NCBI GenBank assembly: GCA_028278025.1
Contig: JANQFE010000075.1
Coordinates: 1-59,298, forward strand
Origin: Thermodesulfobacteriota bacterium
GTDB lineage: Bacteria > Desulfobacterota > WTBG01 > CAIYCZ01 > CAIRTM01
Length of the DNA: 59,298 bases
Direction of reading: 5' to 3'
Each line of letters opens with the position of its first letter. Positions within the stretch are counted from its first letter, which is position 1. The notes under the pieces are model-generated. The model did not search any database. It was not told the origin of the DNA and was given only the letters and a program-made list of their open reading frames with translations. This document shows, one piece after another, positions 43,566 through 51,775 of this stretch. Both the position numbers and the translations under genes were made by a program.

Positions 43566-44554
43566 ATGCAATTGGAACAAAACAACAGTAGAAAAACGAC
43601 ATCAGATGGTGCCCGTAGGCATTATGGCTGGATAGTGCTTGCCATGGGAACGCTGGTGGTGTTTGGATCTCTGGGGCTGGTACGGTTTGGCTATTCGGTA
43701 GTGCTGCCATCCATGCAGACGGGTCTGCATATAGATAACATGCAGGCAGGCGTACTGGCAACCGTAAATCTGGCCGGATATCTTCTGTTGTCATTGCTGG
43801 GGGGGCCCTGGCAGCACGCTTTGGTCCCTGCTATGTCATTGCCGCAGGCCTTGCAGTAACGGGGGTAGGGATGCTGTTTACCGGATTGATAAACAGTTTC
43901 TGGCCGGCAGCAGTCTGGAGAGGGGTAACAGGACTGGGCAGCGGTGCCAGCAATGTTCCGGTTATGGGCCTTTTGGCGGCCTGGTTTGCAGCCCGGAAGC
44001 GCGGATTTGCCGCAGAGGAATAGGTGTTTCGGGCTCTTCAATAGCCCTGATAGTGCTGGGACCGCTTGTGCCGCGTATTTTGTCTGCTGCGGGAGAAAAC
44101 GGCTGGCGTATGTGCTGGTTTGTTTTCGGCGGAGCAACCGTTGTGCTTGCTCTGTGCAGCTTTCTGCTTTTGCGTAACAGGCCCTCGGAGAAGGGCCTGC
44201 TGCCATGTGGAGCAGATAGTGATTATAAAGAGCAGGTATCTTCGCCGGGTGGACTTGCCTGGGGCAGTGTGTACCGTGCGGGTATTGTATGGCACTTGGG
44301 TCTGGTCTACGTTGCGTTTGGTTTTTCCTACATTATCTATTTAACTTTTTTTGTGAAAAGCTTGATTGCTGAAGGAGGTTATACTACCGAAGCTGCCGGT
44401 AACCTTTCTTTTCGGTATCGGCCAGGCGGTTGGGCCGAGCATTGCCGGAGCCATGGCTGATGCGGCCGGATCATTTGCACCGGCATTCCTGCTTGCCGCG
44501 GTAGTGTCTCTGGTGGGGGCCGGCGTCTCAACACTATTGCGGCTTAAAAACTGA
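43566..44554 (+). pseudogene. MFS transporter, inactivated by three frameshifts
   Basis: The reading frame of a major facilitator transporter (YbfB/YjiJ- or nitrate/oxalate-type) is recognisable throughout, but only by changing frame three times. Frame shifts fall near a run of Gs at about 43798-43806 (after NLAGYLLLSLLG), near 44010-44022 (between FAARKRGFAA and GVSGSSIALIVLGPL), and near 44395-44410 (between TTEAAGN and FGIGQAVGPSIAGAMAD). About 330 residues and most membrane helices can be rebuilt, so the decay is recent or the shifts are assembly errors. The start region is formed by an R1 copy. Confidence 0.8.
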
Positions 44555-44578
44555 ACAGGCTAAAAGCATTTAACAATA

Positions 44579-46855
44579 TTATTCAAAGGGGTTTAAATCC
44601 TCTACATATATTGCCTCAAGTCCCTCAGGCAGTTCATCATTATCTTCTATGTAATCATTAATCCATTTACAGCCTTCCCATTCATCACCGACATAATATG
44701 CCGTTATATACATGAGGTTATAAGAAAGTGATCCGTATTGGTATGCCCAGCCGTATTGCTCATAGGTCTCGCCGGGCAGGACCGGGTTTGAGCTTGGCCA
44801 CCAGCGAGGATCTGCATCGCGTTCAACTTTTTTATTAAAAAAGTAGTATGGTACTGAAAAACCGTACTCCCCGTTGTTTTTAATAAGCAGATCAGCGCAG
44901 GCTTCGGGGGTTCCCTGGTAGGATGGGCAGGATTCCCGTTCTGAAACACCCAGGATCTCCAGATCATCGGTGGCATCACATTCCGAGGCATCAAGGTCAC
45001 CGTCGTCTTTTTCCTCGATTGTAATCGTAATGCTGTCAGTGCCTTTATTGCCATCTTCATCAGTACCTTCAAGGGTTATACCATGTGTGCCAACGGATAA
45101 ATACCCTTTATAAAAATGTGCTTCAGTCCCAATGACTCCATCCAGACTTGATGTCCACACCAGATCTACCGCATGTATCATGCTCAGCCCGTCCTGGTCC
45201 TGGGCTTCTGCCGTAAAAGTAACCGATGTGCCCTTTTCATAGGTGTCCCCGTCCTGGGGCCTGGTTATAGTAACGGTTAATGAATCCGCGGACGGCTGCT
45301 CCTCATAAATCACGTCCAGCCACTCAAATCCCACGAACTCCTGAGAAGTTTTATCAGTACCATCCGCATCTTTGTACGTTGCTTCACCCAGGATATAGAA
45401 ACCCAGACGGTTGCGGCCTTCTTTGAGATCGGTGCTGCGTCCGTCATAAGATATGTATTTCCCGTTTTCGTCATAAATTTTTAAATGACCGACAGTTCCC
45501 TCTACCTCGACCTCGAAACAGAAATCACCATACCCCGTGACTTTATATTCGTCCACAAGCTCCCCCAGCCGGGTAATAGAGTAATCCGGGTTTTTCTTGC
45601 CAATGTAGAGTGTGTAGTCAGGGAAATGCTCGTCACCGATAGTCTCGCCCACAAAGGCGTCCCACAGCTCCTGGCCTTCTGTGCTTGGATCAAAAAGGTC
45701 ATTCTTTTCCTTAAAATATATACGGGGAAATGCGTACTTGTTAAACTTTTCCGTATCATTATCAGGTGCTTTAGCCCCTGAATAATACGGTGCAAAGGAT
45801 TCATTATCAAAGTTAAGCACTATCTCACGTTCCTTGCCCGGAAAGTTTGGATCAGCTATGTGCAGGACCCCTTCTTCCCGGCCGCGGTCGTTAATTCGGA
45901 GGGACTCCTTGTAAACAATCATGGCGTGGCCTACCCGGTTGCCTTTTTCAGTGGTTCGTTTTATTCCCACATACTGGGGTTCGCCGGTTATGATCATTGC
46001 GCCGGCAAACGTCTGATAGGTGTCAAAGTCATTTTTTTTCTGGTCATACTAGGTCAAGTCATATTTTTCGACGTTTTTACCTATCTCTACCTGGGCCACC
46101 GAGCACAGCTTGTAGGCCAGCACATCGTCCTGCCACAGGTCGGGTGTCGGGTGATAGATATTGCCGTCATTGTCATAGGCCCCGTTCAGGGGCGGCATAT
46201 CCCCCCGCAGCTTCTTTTCGGTATAGTAATACATGGCCATCATGCTCTGCCCGGCGCAGTGTCCCCTGGGGGCAATGTATGAGCCGCGGTTTACAAACTG
46301 CCAGTCATCAGTACCCGGTTTGAATTCAGTATCAATCACCGCAGCTAAACGCTCTTCAGGTATTGCAAGTGCAATTTTTTTTGAAAAGTGACGGGTAGCC
46401 ACGGTTAGTGAGGCCTCATCATCGCTTACGCGAAACATGGCCTCAAATCTTTCGGACTCCTCATCATAGAAAAATGCCATGGCAAAGTGGCCCTCAGGGA
46501 TGCTGACCGGTATGGTCACGGTCATGTACTGCTCAGAGAACTGGCCGCCGTTTTCAACACTGACCAGGGGGGAGAGGGGTATCGAATCGGCAGGCAGGGA
46601 GTAGTTTTCAACCGTCTGGTATGATATGGTGAAGGTCTGGTTAGAAGTATAGGCATCTTCGGGCACTTCGATGGTAAAACCGTGCAGGGGGTCACCGGGT
46701 TTGTCTACTACTATGGTGTCGCCATCAGGGCTAACGGTTTCAGTTGTAACATCAACCGGATCACCAAGCACAAGCGGCGGCCGTGAGAGCCGGCAACCGG
46801 TACTGCAGCACAAAACAAATGTTAGAATCGTAATGATAAAACATAATTTTTTCAT
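44579..46855 (-). pseudogene. C39-like peptidase lipoprotein interrupted by a single in-frame TAG
   Basis: From ATG 46855 the frame is open to TAG at 46051-46049 (codon 269) and then remains open in the same frame to 44579, 758 residues in all. Codons 1-21 form a lipoprotein signal (STGC, Cys21). Residues about 30-170 are a beta-rich domain. A papain/C39-type catalytic set straddles the stop: Cys200 in GHCAGQSMM before it, His310 in RVGHAMIVY and Asp335 in IADPN after it. Downstream lie an Ig/PKD-like domain (about 510-620) and a C-terminal domain (about 625-758). No frameshift is needed and the sequence between the stop and the next ATG (codon 287) is domain-like. The simplest reading is a nonsense mutation; readthrough or a sequencing error are alternatives. 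If translated in two parts, neither would have a whole active site. Confidence 0.8.
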
Positions 46856-47139
46856 AGTATCTCCTTTTTAAATCCCATTAATAACGAAACTTCTATCAGC
46901 ACAGGTTGGCTGACAGAAGCCTTTTGGTTCTATCAAAAAGTATAATTTCCCATGACTTTAAAATGACCCTTAGGGATATTATTAAAAAAAACCGATATGC
47001 TATACTAAAGCTGCAATAGTAATTATGTCAAGCAAATCCGGCAGGATAACAGATAATCTGAGAGATTTTTGGTGTTTTATTTATGGACAAACTAATGTTG
47101 AAATTGTTACCCTTGCACTGATCTTTAGGAAAAAGAACA
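46856..47139. other. Intergenic region between divergent genes
   Basis: These 284 bases separate the interrupted lipoprotein gene from the C39-like gene. AGGAG (in the complement, 46861-46865) serves the former. TATACT at 47001 is a fair -10 box towards the latter but has a poor -35. Nothing else is recognised. Confidence 0.4.
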
Positions 47140-48153
47140 ATGAGTACACTTTTAATCCATAGCAGAAACATATCGATAGAAAACCTGCGGTCTTATTTCC
47201 CTCAGCATATCCGGATTCTGACAGAAGAGGAGCATGCACTACAGTTTCTCAATGACCGTGAAGCGACAATCACGGTTTCTGTACCTGACCTTCACAGTGA
47301 TGACTTTCAACTGATCCCCACAGCGAGTGTTGCAGCTCATACAACATACGGGTATCAATGCTGCCTGCGCAGGGAAAGCATTGAAAATAATACTACGCGC
47401 GAGATTGCATTAGCAGGTATCGGTGTGCTGCCGGATACTATGGGTGCAGGCTTGAACATGGCAGGCGAGATTGAAGCCCACATCGACAGCTTTATCATAC
47501 GTAAGAATCAAAGGGCTCTATCGCTGGTTTTTTATCTTTATGCTGAGGATATTCACTGCCTTCTGGCACAGCCGTTTTTACTGTCGGTTTCAATAACACC
47601 TCTTGTGGAAGTGAAAGCTGCCCCCGGATTTGCAGTCGATGCGGGGCATGACATTCAAGTACCTGCAAAGAGCCAAATGATATACAGCGCAGAAATACAA
47701 AAAAGAATTTGTTCTCCCACCTGTCTCTCCATGGTACTGGACTGCTATGGCAGGTCGACCGATCCCGTAACACTGGCTGAGCAGGCATACCATAAAGGAC
47801 ATGATCTGTATGGCGTATGGTCGTCTAACATTTGGGCGGCCTCACATTACAACTGTCTCGGTTATATCCACCGTTTTAGCGGGTTTGATGAAATGAAGGG
47901 TTTTTTGGATAATGATATCCCCCTGATTGCCTCAATCAGTTACAGGGCCGGAGAGCTCACCAACGCGGCCATACAGGAAACCAGCGGGCATCTTGTGGTG
48001 GTAAGAGGATACAATCCCGGTGTGGTAATTGTCAACGACCCTGCCGCACCTGATTACTCAACCGTGAAACGGGCATATGTGCTTGATGAATTTATGCGGG
48101 CCTGGCTGGGACACAAGGCCGTAGCGTATGTATTGCTGCCACCTGCTGCATGA
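47140..48153 (+). CDS. C39-like cysteine peptidase
   Basis: A 337-residue protein with no signal peptide, so probably cytoplasmic. The C-terminal half (about 185-335) is a C39-like peptidase domain. The proposed triad is Cys191 (RICSPTCLSMVLDCYG), His284 (TSGHLVVVRGYN) and Asp300 (VIVNDPAA), in the order and spacing of the family. The N-terminal half (about 1-180) is beta-rich and unassigned. Close relatives are often annotated as C39 family peptidases of unknown substrate. It is encoded back-to-back with the interrupted lipoprotein gene, whose catalytic motifs are of the same general kind, so the two may have had related roles. R1 and R2 repeats follow its stop codon. Confidence 0.78.
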   Translation: MSTLLIHSRNISIENLRSYFPQHIRILTEEEHALQFLNDREATITVSVPDLHSDDFQLIPTASVAAHTTYGYQCCLRRESIENNTTREIALAGIGVLPDTMGAGLNMAGEIEAHIDSFIIRKNQRALSLVFYLYAEDIHCLLAQPFLLSVSITPLVEVKAAPGFAVDAGHDIQVPAKSQMIYSAEIQKRICSPTCLSMVLDCYGRSTDPVTLAEQAYHKGHDLYGVWSSNIWAASHYNCLGYIHRFSGFDEMKGFLDNDIPLIASISYRAGELTNAAIQETSGHLVVVRGYNPGVVIVNDPAAPDYSTVKRAYVLDEFMRAWLGHKAVAYVLLPPAA

Positions 48154-48156
48154 ATA

Positions 48157-48227
48157 TCTGTAGTGTTTTTCAAGCCCCCCTAGGGGGCTTCCTAAGCCCG
48201 CGCTTTTTAGGCGAGAATAATTACTAG
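48157..48227. repeat. Dispersed repeat R1, copy d (3' half)
   Basis: CTGTAGTGTTTTTCAAGCCCCCCTA to GAATAATTACTA repeats the two-hairpin core of R1 with small deletions, and directly joins an R2 copy. Confidence 0.8.
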
Positions 48228-48315
48228 ATCATCTATTGCTCGCACCACCGCAGCTGCCCTTGCCACAACAGCCGTTGCAGCGCTCACGGTCTATAGCAAA
48301 AAGGGAAATGCTCTA
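48226..48315. repeat. Dispersed repeat R2, copy d
   Basis: It aligns with 39279-39363: ATTGCTCGCACC.CCGCAG, CTTGCCACA, and the end CTATAG.AAAAA...AATGCTCTA. Its end lies at the truncated 3' end of the rubrerythrin-like fragment. Confidence 0.75.
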
Positions 48316-48522
48316 GCCCCCATCGGTTTGACAGAAGGCCGCATTGCAATAGAGATATTCCACTTTTGCCTTGTGCTTGAACTCTTCATTGGCCAGAAAT
48401 TCAAGGGTGCTTTTTGAAGCGCTGTCCCGGACTTTATCAATGAAGTCTGTATAGAAGCTGTAAGCGATTTCTTCATGTGCGATTGCCTTATCAATTATAT
48501 TTTCTACGGTTGGCTTTTCCAT
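48313..48522 (-). pseudogene. N-terminal fragment of a rubrerythrin/ferritin-like gene
   Basis: The 69 codons from ATG 48522 (AGGGG ahead) encode the first helix pair of a ferritin-like diiron domain: AHEEIAYSFY and ANEEFKHK supply the Glu and Glu-x-x-His ligands of one half-site. The second helix pair of the usual fold is missing, and the frame ends at a TAG inside the adjoining R2 repeat. It is therefore probably a truncated gene rather than a complete small protein, though a half-ferritin that dimerises cannot be excluded. Confidence 0.62.
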
Positions 48523-48738
48523 GAACTGCCCCTGCATGTTTTTATGATGGGTTATAAACCACGGTACTCCTGAAATAAAAATAGTAATAGAACAGCAGTA
48601 TTTATTAAATTTTGCATATCATTTTCTTCTTTGGTATAGTGCCAACTTATTAAAAAAACAAGAGATAAAATGATAAATTGTAATTGGTTATTCGTAATCA
48701 GCAATGTATAATTTTTGTTTGTAGGGAGGAAAACGAGT

Positions 48739-49314
48739 ATGAAGACCATAGCATTTAACGGCAGTGCCCGAAAGGATGGCAACACAGCTATTCTCATCAA
48801 CTATGTTTTTGAAGAGCTTAAAAAGGAAGGAATTGATACTGAGATGGTGCAGCTTGCAGGTAAAAAGATTAGAGGCTGTATTGCCTGTATGAAGTGTATG
48901 GAAAATAAAGACCGGCGCTGCGCGGTTGCTACCGATATCGTCAATGAGTGCATCGGGAAGATGCTTGACGCTGATGCTGTTATTATGGGGTCCCCTACCT
49001 ATTTTACCGACGTTACCGCTGAGATGAAGGCCCTCATTGACCGGGCAGGCTTTGTTGCCCGGGCCAATGATAACATGCTGAGTCACAAAGTGGGGGCTGC
49101 AGTAGTGGCTGTGCGACGGGCAGGGTCAATTCACACATTTGATACTCTTAACCATTTTTTTCTCATCAGCCAGATGGTTGTGCCGGGATCTATTTACTGG
49201 AACCTGGGCATCGGCAGACAAATAGGAGATGTGCTGTCTGATGATGAAGGCATCCAGACCATGCAGGTTCTTGGTCGGAATGTAGCCTGGCTTCTTAAAA
49301 AATTGAAAGGGTAA
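48739..49314 (+). CDS. Iron-sulfur flavoprotein / flavodoxin-family NAD(P)H reductase
   Basis: A 191-residue flavoprotein. The ATG at 48739 has GGGAGGA nine bases ahead; an earlier TTG is not needed. [17 protein letters not shown] is the FMN phosphate loop. The compact motif [16 protein letters not shown] (about 47-62) matches the 4Fe-4S site of archaeal and bacterial iron-sulfur flavoproteins (Isf). [20 protein letters not shown] forms the flavin ring contact, and [11 protein letters not shown] a later loop. Isf-type proteins take electrons from ferredoxin and are linked to reduction of O2, peroxide or aromatic acceptors. It stands beside a ferritin-like fragment, which weakly suggests a former oxidative-stress locus. 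Confidence 0.87.
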   Translation: MKTIAFNGSARKDGNTAILINYVFEELKKEGIDTEMVQLAGKKIRGCIACMKCMENKDRRCAVATDIVNECIGKMLDADAVIMGSPTYFTDVTAEMKALIDRAGFVARANDNMLSHKVGAAVVAVRRAGSIHTFDTLNHFFLISQMVVPGSIYWNLGIGRQIGDVLSDDEGIQTMQVLGRNVAWLLKKLKG

Positions 49315-49321
49315 GGTGTAT

Positions 49322-49345
49322 AGCTCTTTACATTTCTAAAGAGCT
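49322..49345 (+). terminator. Possible terminator hairpin after the iron-sulfur flavoprotein gene
   Basis: AGCTCTTTA (49322-49330) and TAAAGAGCT (49337-49345) form a perfect nine-base-pair stem. No clear T-run follows, so termination is uncertain. Just after it, 49357-49430 reads as a short frame ending IGEIAGEMIGKKLKK, possibly a gene remnant. Confidence 0.4.
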
Positions 49346-49451
49346 CTTATGTGTTCTTTCAATACGCAATAAAGCCAAATCAATCGGTGAGATTGCCGGG
49401 GAAATGATTGGCAAAAAGTTAAAGAAATAAAGAGGTTAAAAGGAGTTGTAG

Positions 49452-50069
49452 ATGGGTCCAGGGAAAGTACTCATTTTTTTAATCATAATTTTTACTCCGG
49501 TTGGACTGGTTGTTGGTGCACTGATAATGTTTGCAGGCATTCCGCTGTTCTATCGTCTGCGCAGGACTCCCGTAGGGCAAAGAAGAATCAGGTTTATGGC
49601 CAAACTGGGGTTAACGGTACTCTTTACTTTAGCATTTGTATCCCTCATGTGCATTATAAATATCTATGACATAAAAAAAGATGTCGATGACTATTGGAAA
49701 TCACGCGGTGGGTGGAGTTACTGGCGGATGCCTCTGGGAGAGCCCTATGAATTGTGCATGGTTGACACAATGGAACAGGGCTATATAGGCACCTGGAAGC
49801 AGGACGGTTCGATCCTTGATAATATCGTAGCGTTTGAACAGCACGACACTTTGCTTGCCGGTGCAACCCGAACTGTCGTTTCAGGTGAACAGGATGAAGA
49901 CGTAGGCTGGTTTCTTTTTGATTGCGGAAACGGAAATCTGCAGGTGTTTACCACTCTTGCCGAGGCCCAAACAGTATGGTACCGCAGTGGCTTTGTAATG
50001 CCTGCCAAGATGAAGACAGTGAGGGAACATTGGTATTACTATTGGAAAATAGTAGAAGAAAAAAAATAG
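49452..50069 (+). CDS. Unrecognised protein with two N-terminal membrane helices
   Basis: A 205-residue protein of no family I recognise. Two hydrophobic segments (about 5-32 and 50-72) are separated by a basic loop (YRLRRTPVGQRRIRF), so the loop should be cytoplasmic. The C-terminal 130 residues form a soluble domain rich in Trp and Tyr, with alternating strands (GWSYWRMPLG, EQGYIGTWKQDG, WFLFDCGNGNLQVF). It ends in a basic-acidic helix. AAAAGGAG precedes the ATG. The neighbours (iron-sulfur flavoprotein, PfkB fragment) give no functional clue. Coding is supported by length, ribosome site and plausible composition. Confidence 0.65.
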   Translation: MGPGKVLIFLIIIFTPVGLVVGALIMFAGIPLFYRLRRTPVGQRRIRFMAKLGLTVLFTLAFVSLMCIINIYDIKKDVDDYWKSRGGWSYWRMPLGEPYELCMVDTMEQGYIGTWKQDGSILDNIVAFEQHDTLLAGATRTVVSGEQDEDVGWFLFDCGNGNLQVFTTLAEAQTVWYRSGFVMPAKMKTVREHWYYYWKIVEEKK

Positions 50070-50073
50070 TACT

Positions 50074-50223
50074 ATGCCAACCACTATTGACGTGCTTTGT
50101 GTAGGGCATGCTTTTTTTGACCTTGTGTTTTCTACTGAACACCATCCTGCTACCGATGAAAAGATGAGAGCCTCTCAGTTTTTGAGCTGCGGCGGTCCGC
50201 TGCAAAACTCTTTTGCGTGCTGA
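50074..50223 (+). pseudogene. N-terminal fragment of a PfkB-family sugar kinase
   Basis: The 49 residues encoded from ATG 50074 contain the start signature of PfkB kinases (VLCVGHAFFDLVF, HHPATDEKMRA, then CGGPLQNS in place of GGG.A.N.A). The frame stops at TGA 50221 and the remaining approximately 250 residues, including the ATP- and base-binding motifs, are absent. It is a remnant of a deleted gene. Confidence 0.7.
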
Positions 50224-50312
50224 TGTGCACATTTTTTACTTTTTACCTTAGTGCCGGATTTATGTTATAACGTGATTATGCAGTAATACGTATATTCATT
50301 AGAGAAGTATTC

Positions 50313-51191
50313 ATGAAAATACTTATATGCGGCGGTACCGGTCAGCTTGGCCGAGAAAGTGCGCAGGTGCTTAAAGTAAAGCACGACGTTATCACTTTAG
50401 GATCACACGAGCTTGATATCACAAGACCCGAGATGGTCAAAGATGTGATCCAGCAGTTCAAGCCTGATACCATACTTAACTGTGCTGCCTATACCAGGGT
50501 CGACGAGTGTGAAAGCAAGCGGGAACAGGCCTGGAGGGTTAATGTGGAAGGGGCCAGGAACCTTGCCATGTATATACACAGATATGGCGGCAAGCTCGTT
50601 CATTTATCAACCGATTATGTTTTTGATGGTAAAAAAGAGCCGCCGGAGCCGTATGTTGAAGATGATGTACCGGCACCACTCTCTTATTATGGTATTACGA
50701 AGCTTGAAAGTGAGCGGGTTGTGCGCGAGATAACTGATCAGCATATCATTATCAGAACCGCCTGGATGTACAGCGCCAGGGCGCAGAATTTCCTGACAAC
50801 TTTGCTTAAACGCACTTTGAATAAACCGGCGTGCGAGATCAGGATAGTTAATGACCGGTTCGGCTCTCCAACCTGGGCATACAGGCTGGCCCTGCAAATC
50901 AGGGTGCTTGTTGAACTTGATTGTCAGGGTACCTGGCATGCCACATCAGAAGGGCACTGCAGCTGGTATGAACTGGCGTGCTATTTTTTGGATAGAATGA
51001 AAGTACGTCATGTTATTGTTCCCTGTGCTACCCGGGACTATCCCACTGTAGCAGAAAGACCCGGAAACTCGATACTGGAAAATCGCAACCTGAAGCAGGC
51101 CGGCACTAATCTCATGCAAGACTGGCAACATGATGTTGATCAGTTTATTTCCGGTTTCCGGGAATTTTTGTTGCGTGAGGCAAAAAGTTAA
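50313..51191 (+). CDS. dTDP-4-dehydrorhamnose reductase family protein
   Basis: A 292-residue short-chain dehydrogenase of the RmlD/RfbD family, which makes activated rhamnose or a related deoxysugar for surface polysaccharides. The Rossmann motif GGTGQLG (about 7-13) binds NAD(P)H; the active site has Thr in LSTDYVFDG and Tyr-x3-Lys in YYGITKLE; RTAWMYS and the substrate-side NDRFGSPT complete the family marks. The usual companion genes rmlA, rmlB and rmlC are not adjacent, so it may act on another sugar nucleotide or be separated from the main locus. A spacing of five to six bases from AGAGAAG supports the ATG. Confidence 0.85.
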   Translation: MKILICGGTGQLGRESAQVLKVKHDVITLGSHELDITRPEMVKDVIQQFKPDTILNCAAYTRVDECESKREQAWRVNVEGARNLAMYIHRYGGKLVHLSTDYVFDGKKEPPEPYVEDDVPAPLSYYGITKLESERVVREITDQHIIIRTAWMYSARAQNFLTTLLKRTLNKPACEIRIVNDRFGSPTWAYRLALQIRVLVELDCQGTWHATSEGHCSWYELACYFLDRMKVRHVIVPCATRDYPTVAERPGNSILENRNLKQAGTNLMQDWQHDVDQFISGFREFLLREAKS

Positions 51192-51224
51192 AAATTTGTA
51201 CTATTGCTTAAACGGCAAACGGAG

Positions 51225-51398
51225 ATGAAAGATACGGACACAGCAAAAGAACAGCTCATTGCAGAGCTTTTAGAGGTGCGCAAGCGCAATGTTGAGCTTG
51301 AATCGCTCAAAGCCGAGCATATAAAGGCTGAAATCTTACGTGCAGGCACAGGAAAAGATAGGGGTTATATATGTGGTCCATGGGGGCATGGACGTTAA
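51225..51398 (+). pseudogene. N-terminal remnant of a sensor kinase
   Basis: The first 35 or so codons (DTAKEQLIAELLEVRKRNVELE and following) resemble the coiled-coil lead-in of PAS kinases such as the one at 2840-5251 (DKSKEQLIDELNDLRDR). No PAS domain follows. The frame runs into, and overlaps out of phase, the next gene at 51340. It is best read as debris left by a deletion that joined two genes. Confidence 0.5.
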
Positions 51399-51765
51399 TA
51401 CCGACCAGCATATGTGGGACGCCACGGTACAGCAGTTTTCTTATGACCACAACCATTCTGTCTATAACCTCATTATCTGGAATCGCTTTTTTTGGCCATT
51501 GGTCCTGGATACGGAAACAACGGACTTTGCAGTCAGATTTATTAGAAAGTATGACTTTTCCTATGCCCGTATTGGAGGTATTGATCCTTATCATAGTATA
51601 ACCGCGCAACAGCTTGAAGATTTAAAAACTGAACTCGACAAGAATGAATACGGGCTGAAATTTGAAGTAGAGTGGGCCGGCTGGCAGAGCTGCTGGCCGG
51701 CTATGTTCTGGCTGCTGCGCTCAATGAACTGTAACCACATAACATACGGAAATTTATTACGGTAA
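51340..51765 (+). CDS. Small unassigned protein upstream of FDBR-like copy 2
   Basis: A 141-residue protein starting at GTG 51340, the only reasonable start after an in-frame TAA at 51322. It opens with a strand-turn IGVIYVVHGGMDV that recalls the beginning of ferrochelatase/CbiX-type chelatases, followed by FSYDHNHSVYNLIIWNRFFWP. The remainder is rich in Trp and aromatic residues (EVEWAGWQSCWPAMFWLL), and no chelatase active-site set can be verified. Because the gene begins at a junction with a kinase remnant, its N-terminus may be truncated. It ends ten bases before the FDBR-like gene, so the two are very likely co-transcribed and may act on the same compound. Confidence 0.5.
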   Translation: MQAQEKIGVIYVVHGGMDVNTDQHMWDATVQQFSYDHNHSVYNLIIWNRFFWPLVLDTETTDFAVRFIRKYDFSYARIGGIDPYHSITAQQLEDLKTELDKNEYGLKFEVEWAGWQSCWPAMFWLLRSMNCNHITYGNLLR

Positions 51766-51775
51766 GAGGGAGGCT

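Noticed and set aside
46049..46051. TAG as a pyrrolysine codon
   Set aside because: TAG ends several ordinary genes here, no pyl gene or insertion element is visible, and the protein is not a methylamine methyltransferase.
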